NCBI GenBank assembly: GCA_021495925.1
Contig: JAKEKT010000001.1
Coordinates: 992,001 to 1,056,000 of the forward strand
DNA from: Diplodia intermedia
Lineage: Eukaryota; Ascomycota; Dothideomycetes; Botryosphaeriales; Botryosphaeriaceae
Reading direction: 5' to 3'
Length of the DNA: 64,000 nt
The notes under the pieces are model-generated. The model had not been told where the DNA came from. It did no database searches and saw nothing but the letters and a program-made list of their open reading frames with translations. Positions 44,472 through 54,707 of the stretch are shown piece by piece; positions within the stretch are counted from its first letter, which is position 1; each line of letters starts with the position of its first letter. The position numbers were made by a program, and so were the translations under genes.

Positions 44472-46184
44472 ATGGCTCACGCATTTGGTAGTCTCTTTGA
44501 TATTGAAGACCCCAAGCGCATCACCACACCCCCCCTCTCACGCAAACAGTCCCTTTCCGTCCGCAGCCCCCCTTCCAACCAAGAGCTCGATGACCTCATC
44601 TTCGGCGAGCCCGTCGCCGCACCACAAACGCACCCCTCCGCTTCCAAGAGCGGCGCCGGAAATGCCATCTCGCAGACGCCGAGCGAACTGGAAGGTAACA
44701 GCGACACCACCCCAGCAGCGGCCCGGCCCGCCATCCAAACCCTCTGGAACCCGCCCATGAACAAATGGCGCGTCCTCTGCGCCTGTCTGGTCTACTTCGG
44801 CAACGGCCTGTCCGACTCGGCCCCGGGTGCGCTGATCCCGTACATGGAGGCCTTTTACTCCATCGGCTACGCCGTCGTCTCGCTCATCTTCGTGGCCAAC
44901 GCGGCCGGCTTCGTCGCCGCCGCCTTCTGCACCGACGGCCTGCTGCTGGCCCGCCTGGGCCGCGCCCGCACCCTGGTCGTCTCGGAGCTGATCATGCTGG
45001 CCGGCTACGTCGTCATCGTGTGCACGCCGCCGCACTTCGCCGGCGTCGTCGTCGCTTTCTTCCTGCTCGGCTTCGGCTGCGCCATCAACCTGGCCCTGAA
45101 CAACGTCTTTTGCTCCGGTCTCGCCCGCTCGACCTTCATCCTCGGCCTCGCGCACGGCAGCTATGGCATTGGCGGCACCGTTGGCCCCATCGCCGCCACC
45201 GCGCTGGCTGCGTCGGGTGTTTTGTGGAGCAGGTTCTACTTCTTGTCTGTGGCTGTGCGCGTCGTGTGCGTCGTGTTCAACGCCTGGGCCTTCTGGAACT
45301 ATGAAAAGGAGAACGGCGATGACGGCGTCACCGAAGCTGTCCCACTGACGGAGCTGGGGCGGGAAGGCGGCCGGCATGCCGCTCTGGAGGCTGGGACTGA
45401 TACTGGCGCGGATAGAGACCAGGGGAACGCGCAGGGCGAACAGCAGCAGCATCACACGACGAGGGCCAAGTCGTCAAAGCGGGGGCTGCTGAAGCAGGCG
45501 CTGCGGAACCGCGTGACGATTGTGGGCGCGCTGTTCATCTTCATGTACCAAGGTGCCGAAGTCGCCATCGCGGGCTGGGTCATCTCCTTCCTGATCGACT
45601 ACCGCGGTGGAAACCCGGCGCAGGTCGGCTACGTGACTGCTGGATTCTTCGTAAGTTTTTCTCGCCGCACCTCCTACTGCCCCTCCCCCCATCTCCAGAG
45701 GAACCGCGTCGATCTAATTGATTCAAAACTACTCTCTCCTCAGGGCGGCATCACCCTCGGCCGCTTCGCGCTCGCGCCCTTCTGCCACCACCGCCGCGTC
45801 GGCGGCGAGCGCCTCGCCGTCGTCGCCCTCACCCTCGGCGCGCTCGCCCTCGACCTGCTCGTCTGGCTCGTCCCCAGCCTGCTCTCCAACACCATCTTCG
45901 TCGCGCTGTGCGGCCTGCTGCTGGGGCCCGTCTACCCGTGCGCCCAGACCGTCTTCGCCCGCCTGCTCGCCGACCGCCGCGACATCGTGACGGCGAGCGT
46001 CGGCTTCATCGCCGGCGCGGGGAGCAGCGGCGGCGCCGTCGTGCCGTTCGCGACGGGCGCCCTGGCGCAGCTGAGGGGCAGTGGGACGTGGGTGTTGCAC
46101 CCCGTTTGCGTGGCGGCGTTTGTCGGCATGGTGGGGTGTTGGTGGGCGCTGCCGACGGGGAAGGTGAAGAGGTCGCGAGATTGA
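44472..46184 (+). CDS. Major facilitator superfamily transporter (Bsc6/FHS-like)
   Basis: Two exons (44472-45650, 45744-46184) give 539 residues. After about 95 polar residues, twelve membrane segments can be placed in two halves of six, beginning at KWRVLCACLVYFGNGLSD and ending VCVAAFVGMVGCWWALP. A hydrophilic loop of about 55 residues (288-345, with QGEQQQHHTTRAKS) separates them. Arg-containing loops such as LLLARLGRARTLVV and GRFALAPFCHHRRVGGERL match the conserved MFS loops 2-3 and 8-9. Overall pattern resembles fungal Bsc6-like and fucose/glucose-permease-type members; substrate unknown. The intron (93 bases) is stop-free and a multiple of three, so the frame stays open through it, but consensus ends (GTAAGT, CTCAG) and GFF|GGITLGR continuity support removal. 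Confidence 0.87.
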   Translation: MAHAFGSLFDIEDPKRITTPPLSRKQSLSVRSPPSNQELDDLIFGEPVAAPQTHPSASKSGAGNAISQTPSELEGNSDTTPAAARPAIQTLWNPPMNKWRVLCACLVYFGNGLSDSAPGALIPYMEAFYSIGYAVVSLIFVANAAGFVAAAFCTDGLLLARLGRARTLVVSELIMLAGYVVIVCTPPHFAGVVVAFFLLGFGCAINLALNNVFCSGLARSTFILGLAHGSYGIGGTVGPIAATALAASGVLWSRFYFLSVAVRVVCVVFNAWAFWNYEKENGDDGVTEAVPLTELGREGGRHAALEAGTDTGADRDQGNAQGEQQQHHTTRAKSSKRGLLKQALRNRVTIVGALFIFMYQGAEVAIAGWVISFLIDYRGGNPAQVGYVTAGFFVSFSRRTSYCPSPHLQRNRVDLIDSKLLSPQGGITLGRFALAPFCHHRRVGGERLAVVALTLGALALDLLVWLVPSLLSNTIFVALCGLLLGPVYPCAQTVFARLLADRRDIVTASVGFIAGAGSSGGAVVPFATGALAQLRGSGTWVLHPVCVAAFVGMVGCWWALPTGKVKRSRD

Positions 46185-47586
46185 GGCTGATTGGGGGAGT
46201 TGTTTGCTGCGGGAGCCGGGCTCCGTCGAGTACGTCGGGTTCTTCTTTCGTGGGAAAGGAAGCTTTCAGATATCGACAAGAGAAGGGGAAGGAAGGGCAA
46301 AAGTGGGCGAGAGATTATAGTCTAGCAGGTCCGAGCGAAAACCCCGTTAGAGCAGAAATACGGGCGGGACAAACCAGGAAATAAACTTCCATTTGGCAGT
46401 CTAAAATGCTGAGGAGCAAGTGCCAATGTCCCTTCACGGGAGCATGTTCATGAAACAGGGCAGTCAAAGCAAGCAGAAGGGTATGTTCAACAAAACTATT
46501 AAGCTTCTAGGTGGCTCCAAATGAACAGGTACATTGTTTTTTTTTTCTTTTTGAAATCTTCTCACCTTGAGGTTAGAAAGAAGCCAAAGAAGCCGGTGAA
46601 TGAGATGGAAAAATCAACCGGCCAGGCACCAAAATCACCAAACACCGTTACCCTCAGCCGTTCGGGAGTCGACAGTCTCCCGGGAGTGATGACGCAGCGT
46701 TCTTGAAGAACGGGTCTAACAACGGAAAGCGAATGGTAAGACGACAAAGACATGCGCGCGACGCCGAAGTCTGGCAAATAACACCCATGAATTTCATCTC
46801 ATCATCACTTCATCACAGCTTTCCGCTAATGGCCGTATCTCTGTGCGATTCATTCGCTTTCCGTAAGGGCCGATTCAGCCCACCGCGTACCCGCTTTCGG
46901 GCCCCTTCCTACTTCGAATCCCCTCGCCTCCCAGCACCCATCGTGCTTTCGAATATCTTCTGCATCCTCCATCGACCCACGGGAATCCAAGAATTTTCTC
47001 ATACGGACGTTGTGGATGACGTCCAGCGGTGGGTGGGCCATCGAGGCCGGCACCGAAGACAGACCATGCGGAAGCCGCGACCTGATAAGCGCGAGCAGTC
47101 CGGCACGCGGCGTGTCGGAAAGAAGGAAAGCAAACTTCGACTCAACGGGAGAAGGTCGCGTAGAAAAGCGAAAAAAATGAAGTGGAAGATGCTGATCAAG
47201 GCTCTCATATCCCCATGCCGTGCATACTTCATGTCCGGATAAGTGGTATCTCTTTTTGCGTCGATAATCCGGATTCCCTGGAACACAACCCCTTTCTTCA
47301 TGCGATGAGCCCATAATCTTCCGGCATAGATCGACCAGTGGCGAAGTGACGACGTCCGCCCGGGAAAAAGTCAGATTGTCGAGCTGGCGAAGAAGGAAAA
47401 AAAGAAAGCAAAGGACACACCGCAGAGAAAAAACAGCAATCGCAGAGCGCCCGATGAGCGCCGGAAAATGATGCAATCTGCAATGGCAGCCACCCGAAGC
47501 CAGACGCCGGAAAATGAGGAGCGTGTCGCGGATAGAAAAGCAGGAGAATCGATCGAAAGGTAGAGTGCCTATTGTACCCGAGCAGC
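46185..47586. other. Convergent 3' flanks, MFS gene / cdc24
   Basis: 1.4 kb, AT-richer than average. Open frames such as 46850-47590 (-) lack a recognisable domain. A T-rich tract lies near 46534-46554. Confidence 0.45.
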
Positions 47587-50500
47587 TCACTTCTGGCAGA
47601 AGAGCTCAATCTCGCCGAGCTGGCCGGAAAGGAGCTGGTCTCGCTGCTGCTCCTTCCACGTCTCAAACGCCATCTGGACATCCTCGTCCGACTGAATGCT
47701 GACGTAATCCTCGTCGTCGAGATATTTAAGCTTTACTTGTCCAGAACTGAGACTCACGTTGGTACTGCGCTGCAACTTTGCGTCGATGCGATCCTTGAGG
47801 CTCTGGAAGCTGATGTTGGTGCTGACGACCAGCGTCATTGTTGACCCTGCCGACGGGCAGTGCACCTTAACCTTCAACTGTGAGGGAATCGGAAGGTCAG
47901 ATGGCTGGGCTGACGGCAGCGTCGGCGAAGCCGGTCTTTCGGTCGCCGGCGTCTGCGTCCTTGCCTGTTCAAACGACGATGCTGGCGTCGCAGTTCTCGA
48001 CGACCCTGGCGTGATGCGCGAATCCTGCCGCGCGTTGGCATCGGGATAATCGAAGTGGAGGTTGATCTCGGAACCGGGCGTGCGAAGCGCTTGCTTTTCT
48101 CTTTGGATGTTCGGGGACTGCTGGCGGGGCATGGATGTAGGGATGTTCGGGGAATTACTCTGGCTCCGGTTCACCAAGCCAGGGTTGTAAGCGTAGTGGG
48201 TAGGAAAGGGGGGAACGTCTGGTACGGAGCCGCCTGGAGTACGTCGCTGTGCGCCGACAAGGTGGTTGTGAATGTCGGGACTACTAGCTGAACGAAGGCG
48301 GATTTGTGAGTTCATAGCACTTTGGGAAGCTGCATTTGGTGGCAGAGATGGTCGTCCTACTGCGTTCCGACCGTTGATGTGAGACCCACTTGAAGCGTCG
48401 CGAGAGGCGTGTCGAGCCATGGCGGGCGCGGTGAAACGATTGTTGTCGTCCCCATGCCACCCATTGGGAAGCTGCTGGCGTGGGAACGGGAACATGCCGG
48501 AGGAGGAGCTCGTGCGTGTCGACATGGGGGACTCGAGGCTAGGGGAGAAGTACGAGTCCATGGGTCCACCGGTGCCGGGTGAAATGTGACCAGCATGAAG
48601 AGCTTGAGTGCGAAGAGTGAGTGGCGGATTCTGCAGAGCGCCCATGGGGAATCGAGGTGGCGGAGCGCGGTTGTTCGCACCTGTAGGCTCTGAAGGCCGC
48701 GATGTATCTAGAGGGTTGACACCACTCTCGCCAGTAGCGGATCGGGCTCGGCCCGTGATAGTCGACTCGTTCTGGGCAAGTGAATAATCGGTTTGCCCAG
48801 GATAGCCGCTCGTGACTTCCGCAACGTCTATCTCATCGTCTTCGTCGTTTTCGGCATAGGGGTTTTCGATGGGACCTTGGTCTCTGATGTAGGTGAATTC
48901 TGTTGCCGACGTCGTCGAATGTTTGGTGGTACTGCTCGATCTCTGGGTGTCCTTGAACTGTCTCCTCTGTTGATCGACTTGGTGGACCCATTTCTTCAGG
49001 GTCTCCTCGGTGGTAAATCGAATTACGAAGTTCTCAATACCGGGATCGCCCTTCCAAAAAATCTGACATGTGTACGATCCTAAAAAGATGAGGTGTGAGC
49101 TGACTGCTACATGGCTTCCCGGATCTGGAAGCCTTACCTGGCTTCGCTGTTGAGATCGCGTCGGTAACGTTTTGCATGAAGATGCGACCTTTGAGCTGCA
49201 ACTTGGGCTTTCCCCTCTTGTCATATAGTTGCTTGTTGCTCATGAGCTTGTTCTTCTGTTTGTTGGGATTGAGCTCTTTGCAACAGAGCAGGATCATTTC
49301 AAACAGGAAGATTTTGTACTAAAAAGCGTCGTTGTCAGCAGTCACCAATCAGGATTTTGGAACGGCTGCAGAAGTATCGAGCAAAGTTCGCGATTGCAAC
49401 GTTCCAGTGTTTCGATGGTAGGGTGACCCACCTCTCGCTCTTGGTCCTTGCCGCCTCCTCCATCACCCTTCAGAACGGTAAAGGTGCCATAGAGCAGTAA
49501 ATCTCCGAACCCTTCAATGCGATGACCCTTCCAGTCTTCGACACGGCTCTTCAACTCCTCGAGTGCCTCTTTGCGGTCTTCCAGGTCGACAGCTTCGTTC
49601 GTTCTCTTTAGCACAGCAGAAGCGGCTTCGATGCCGGTAGAGATGTCGTCACGCCTTTCCTCATCGAGGTCACCCTTGTCTCTAAGCTCCTGTGAAACAA
49701 TGAGTGTTTTGCCCAGCGCCAGAGGGGATTTGATACGTACCTTTAAAAGCAGAGGATACTTGGCAAGGCGCTGGAAGGGTTTGAGCAAGAACGATGTCAA
49801 ATGAGTCGGCGATTCGACCATTTGACGAAGCTCTGCAGTACCGCCAGTTTCCTTCAACTTTTCGAACTCCGCCATTGCCGTCTCTTCGCATTTTTTCTGA
49901 TTCGCAATGTACGGCTCGTACACCTTGAACGCTTCCTTGTATAACACGAAAAGCCTGCCCCAATTCTGCTCCGACTCTGGTTGCGCATTTGTCTGCTCGA
50001 CGCGAATTAAAAAGCGGCGTTGGAAGTCAAGCAAGGCGTTCAGGTTGAGGAAGATGGAGTGGACAGCATCGCCAGTGACTATTCCCCTCTCTTCCACCAG
50101 CTTTTTGAACTCTTGCAGGAGCTCGAGATGCTGCACGTAGGTCCGTTCGGTCTTGACGAGTTCGTCAATGATGTGCTGGCGTTGCGTCCGTTTCGTCGTA
50201 GTAGTTGTGTCAGAATCGGCACCGTCTCCAGCACCCATGTCACCGCTGATAATGCCTTCCTTGGTGAGAATGTCGAGGACGCGGTTGACGACCCTTACCA
50301 CCTAGCACATGTTAGATCACGTCACGCGATGCGCGATTCTGTAAAATCCACATACCTTGACAAAGCCGGTCGTGTCGTCGCCGTACAAGTCGCTGATCAC
50401 GAAACACTCATCCGAGGGGAACTTCAGCGAATTGATGCACGCCGACAGGAATTTGTAGGTCGCGGCCTGCTCGCGCTTCTTTTCCGACACCTTGTTATTG

Positions 50501-50982
50501 TCAACCTCGAGGCGCACGTCGGGATCGAGGGCATTGTAGATGGTCATCAAGGGATAGCCCTTGCGGAATGTCCTCCACAGCAATGTGACTGGGTCTGTGT
50601 CCTCGTCGGCCGCTTCTTCCTCCTCGCGCATGATGTCTGCGAAGCCGGGCACGGTGCGCAGTCGGCGCGACAATGTCAAGCAAATCATGAACAGCGAGGC
50701 CTCTTTGTCGCCGCGCTTGTTGAGGACATTGTTGGCGGCTTCGATGGGCCCGCCGTTGGCGGGAGGAGCTGATGTCGGCAGGGGTGGCGGGGGGAACAGG
50801 GTCGAGGTGGAGGTGCCCTGGGACGAGTCGGACGTCCGCGAGGAATAGGTCGAGAAGCTCGCATGGTTTGAGTTCGGCATGAGGGGTGTGGGCCCGCCGG
50901 CGCTGTGGAGGCGGGAATGCGCAGTCGAAATGGGTGTGGTGTGGGTTCGAGACAAAGGCCCATGAACTCCAACCTCCATCAT
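47587..50982 (-). CDS. cdc24: Cdc24, guanine-nucleotide exchange factor for Cdc42
   Basis: Activates Cdc42 to set polarity and hyphal tip growth. Five exons (50982-50356, 50301-49741, 49689-49432, 49318-49138, 49079-47587) join in frame to 1,039 residues. Domain order is that of Cdc24: a CH-like domain (about 85-210; ASLFMICLTLSRRLRTVPGF), Dbl-homology (about 250-430; IIDELVKTERTYVQHLELLQ, then LKPFQRLAKYPLLLKELRD), pleckstrin-homology (about 440-600; GDLLLYGTFTVLKG, FLFEMILLCCKE), a long Ser/Pro-rich linker, and a C-terminal PB1 domain (about 955-1035; LKVKVHCPSAGSTMTLVV, DDEDYVSIQSDEDVQMAFE) that would bind the Bem1 scaffold. The start at 50982 (MMEVGVHGPLSRTHTT) is the likeliest; the frame is open further upstream but Arg/Pro-rich. 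Confidence 0.94.
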
Positions 50983-51993
50983 CACCGTGCCTGGGGTGAG
51001 AGGAATGAGGTTTGAGGTGCGGTGGTGAGGTGAGACCTCGCAGCGGAAGGGCGCCGGGGCAGCGCCTTCACGCCAGGTCGGAGTCGGCGATGCGGTGAGG
51101 TCGCTGGGGGTCGCAGGCGCGCGGTCAAGCTGGGGGCTGCTGCAGGGCGCGTGGGTGCGAGCGGGCGGGCAGGCGGCGAGGTGGTGATGGACGAGCGCAG
51201 CGGTAGGGTAGGGGATGAGGTGCTGCTGGTGCTGGCCTGGACGGGTGAGCGCCGCGGTTTCAGCGTGCCCCTTGGGAGTGCAAGCCGCCGAGGGATCAAA
51301 GCTGTGCGATGGGGCCCTAGCGCCAAGACGAGGGTGGGATGGCAGTGGCCGCGGGCAGCGCAAACAGCGGCAGACGACGCAGAGCGCGCGCGACGAGGGC
51401 GAAAGATCGTAGGCGGCCGCGAGACGCTGCTGCAGACCGCTGGTTGCAAGGTGAGCGCGCGCCCAACACGCCCCGTCGCGTGCTCGCCGCCCATCGCCCC
51501 GAGCAAAGCCCAGCCGCTGCCGGGCGTAGTACACAGTAAGCCAGCGGCTCTCTGCCCGACGCAACTCGTGCCCTCATCCGACTCGGCGATCGCGCGCCCG
51601 CTGCCCACTGCTGCCCATTGCCGCGTGCGCTTGCTGGCCAGAGCTCTTTCTCACGCGCCGTCAATTATTCTCGCTCACCGCGCTCTGCCGTTGCGACCGG
51701 CCGCATTACGCTCCCCTGCGCCGCTGACATTGCCGCTGTGATTGGCGCCGGCTGCCTCAGGCCTCACCCATGCACGGAGGCAGCACTCACCCTCCGCGCC
51801 CTACTATCGCCGCGCCAGCCCGCCCGCTCCCGCTCCTCCACCAGCCCTGCGCCGCGCCCCGGTGACGTCGCGCACCGCTGCTCGCCCACCAAGCCCGCCG
51901 CCAGCGTCGTCCACATCCGCTTGCATGAACCGAAGCCCAGGGCACTCGGCGGCCTCTGAACGCAACCGTTCCGTCCGTTCTACCCCCCAAACA
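50983..51993. promoter_or_regulatory. Divergent promoter, cdc24 / F-box gene
   Basis: About 1 kb, very GC-rich, with frames open on both strands by composition. ATTGG (CCAAT on the minus strand) occurs near 51740. No other box recognised. Confidence 0.4.
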
Positions 51994-54707
51994 ATGGCCG
52001 ACCAGCCCGCAACACCGAACCAAGGCCCGTTCACCTCTCAGGCCCCGTACCTCCACGACTATACCGGCGCCAAGATGGGCACCCCCTTCAAACTCGATGA
52101 GGGCTTCTCCGAGGACACGCGTAGCCAAAGCGAGGTCGACACCGCCATGCGCAGCGAGCCCCAGCTATCCGAAGCCGCGGAGGAGAGTGCCTCAGGCGTC
52201 ACGCTCCCCGGCTGGATATTGAGTCTGCCGGAGAATGATAGATCAGGTATGCCACGTGCCCGTGCTCGCGCAAGGCTGCCTGACGCTGACAAGTTCCAGA
52301 ATTCGCCCTCGAGATCCTGCGGTCGCTGCGCACTGCATCCATAGCCGCCATTGTCGAACGACTAAACTCAAGACTCCATCTCGACCCGGTCTTGTATCTT
52401 CCGCCCGAGATCACCTTTCAAATATTCTCCTATCTGGAGCCAGAAACACTGCTCAAAACTTCGACGCTGTCGAAAGCATGGCGGGGACGTGCTCTGGACA
52501 GCCAGTTGTGGAAGTGCATGTTTGGTGCGGAAGGCTGGACAGCCAACCTTCGCCAAATTAGGACTTTTGAGGAGCATGAGAAAGCGAACAGGTCAATGAT
52601 GAAGGAACGCAAATCGCGCGTCCGTGGCGGTGACGCCGATCTCGAGCAGATGCACACCAAAAAGCGGATCAGAGAGCGGCACTTGTTCGGTGACGGCTCA
52701 CAGAGCGGGCCTGTCGCTACAGTGGCTGATGGCGATGCAAGAGGTTGGGCAGAACAGCATGGCGTTGTCGAGGCTGATGACAGCCCTGCACGTAGCGAAG
52801 ACGGCATGCAAGACATTGCTTACGACGGCCAGCAGCCGGGAGAGTCTCCCTCAGAAGAGAGAGTTCTCGACCTCGCTCGGCGGTTGGAGTCGCGTCCACA
52901 GTTTGCCATCGAAGATGTTGCCTCTCCACCACCTGCGGACATTCTCTATCCGCCAATCAGGCCCTCCCTGATATTGTCTTCGTTCGGCGATCCTATGGTC
53001 AACTGGCAGTATCTTTACAAGCAGAAACGCAGGTTGGAAGAGAATTGGGCTGCTGGCAGGTACACCAACTTCCAACTGCCTCACCCATCACACCCATACG
53101 AGTCGCACAAAGAGTGCGTGTACACCATACAGCATTCAGCCAAGCACGTCGTCAGTGGCAGCCGCGATAAAACCATCCGCATCTGGGATCTAGAAACGCA
53201 GAGACTGGTTGTGGCTCCGCTGTCAGGTCATGATGCTTCTGTACTCTGCTTACAATTCGACGAAAAACCAGAGCACGATATCGTGGTTTCTGGTGGCAGT
53301 GATTGCCACGTCATCATCTGGCGTTTCTCGACCGGACAAATGATCAAGAAGTTGGAGCGCGCACACAGCGAGTCTGTTCTCAACTTGCGTTTCGACGATC
53401 GCTATCTGATCACTTGTTCCAAGGACAAAACCATCAAAGTATGGAACCGCAGGCAACTCATTCCTACTGACCGAGACTACCCAAGAATGAGCAATGGTGG
53501 TGCTCGATTCCCTAGTTACATTATCAACATTGACAAGGAACTCGAAAACCAGCACTTGAATTTCAAGCCGCTCAAAGAATTCAGCTTGCTAATGACTCTC
53601 GATGGCCACAGTGCTGCAGTCAATGCCATACAGTGTTACGACGACCAGATTGTGTCTGCTTCTGGTGACCGCACAGTGAAGGTTTGGGACGTTCATACAG
53701 GCGCCTGCCTGAAGACCATTCCGGGGCACACCAAAGGCATCGCATGCGTACAATTTGATGGTCGTCGCATTGTTACTGGCAGTTCTGACGAGACAGTACG
53801 TATCTTTGACAGGGCTACTGGGGCAGAGGTGGCTTGTCTCCGAGGTCACGCCAATCTCGTCCGCACAGTGCAAGCCGAGTTTGGAGATATGCCGGGCAAT
53901 GAGGAAGAGCTCGAGGCCGAGGCTCGTGCTGTTGACCAGCAGTACTTCGAAGCTAGAGCAAGAGGTGCGCTGACGGAACTCACCCGGGAGGAACGTCGCA
54001 GGAGGAACGCGGGATCGCGGGATCCCAGAGAGATCTTTGCATACGGCGCAAAGCTTCCGCCTGGCGGTGGGGGTAGCCGCTGGGGACGCATTGTTTCCGG
54101 CTCTTATGACGAGAGCATAATCATCTGGAAGAAAGCTCCGGACGGGAAATGGGTTGCTCACAAACGCCTACTACAGAGCGAGGCAGTTGCCAATGCTGGT
54201 GGAAGTAGACGACGAGGCCCTGCTCCTGCACGTCTGAGCCATCAATTGCAACAGCAAATGGCTGCCCTGACTGCAGCATCACAAGCAGCACAGAATCAAG
54301 TCCAGCAGCAGCAGAACGGCGCCGCACCGAACCAGCCAGCAAATATCCAGCAGATACAACAGCAAGTTGCGCAGCTACAACAGGCTCAGCAGCTAGTACA
54401 GCAAGCACAGGCCCTGCAAGCACCACAGGGACAGGCCGCTCAACCTGGTGGCAATGCACAGCCACCTGCGCAACCGGCACACAATGGCAACCAGCAGCAT
54501 GGTCACCATCATCATCACCACCACCACGTTCCCCTTGTAGGCGGCACAGTGAACCCAACAGGCAGCAATTCTCGTGTTTTCAAGTTGCAGTTCGATTCTC
54601 GACGCATCATCTGCTGCAGCCAAGACCCGACTATTGTCGGCTGGGACTTTGCCAACGGCGACCAGGAAGTTATAGCTGCGAGCAGGTTCTTTGGCGAAGG
54701 TTTCTAG
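51994..54707 (+). CDS. F-box/WD40 protein, SCF ubiquitin-ligase substrate receptor
   Basis: Two exons (51994-52246, 52300-54707) give 886 residues. An F-box lies at about 116-160 (YLPPEITFQIFSYLEPETLL, then KTSTLSKAWRGRALDSQLWK); it would bind Skp1. An acidic linker follows, then WD40 repeats from about 350: VVSGSRDKTIRIWDLETQ, VVSGGSDCHVIIWRFSTG, LITCSKDKTIKVWNRRQ, VSASGDRTVKVWDVHTG, IVTGSSDETVRIFDRATG, IVSGSYDESIIIWKKAP, and a last blade IICCSQDPTIVGWDFANG. Between the last two blades is a long insert of poly-Gln/Ala and eight His in a row (HGHHHHHHHH), about residues 730-850. Domain order resembles Cdc4/Met30/Pop-type receptors, but the match is to a less-studied fungal subfamily, so the substrate is unknown. 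A PEST-like N-terminus (SEDTRSQSEVDTAMRSEP) precedes the F-box. Confidence 0.88.

Noticed and set aside
44538..45455. 305-codon minus-strand frame
   Set aside because: Shadow of the MFS transporter gene in GC-rich sequence.
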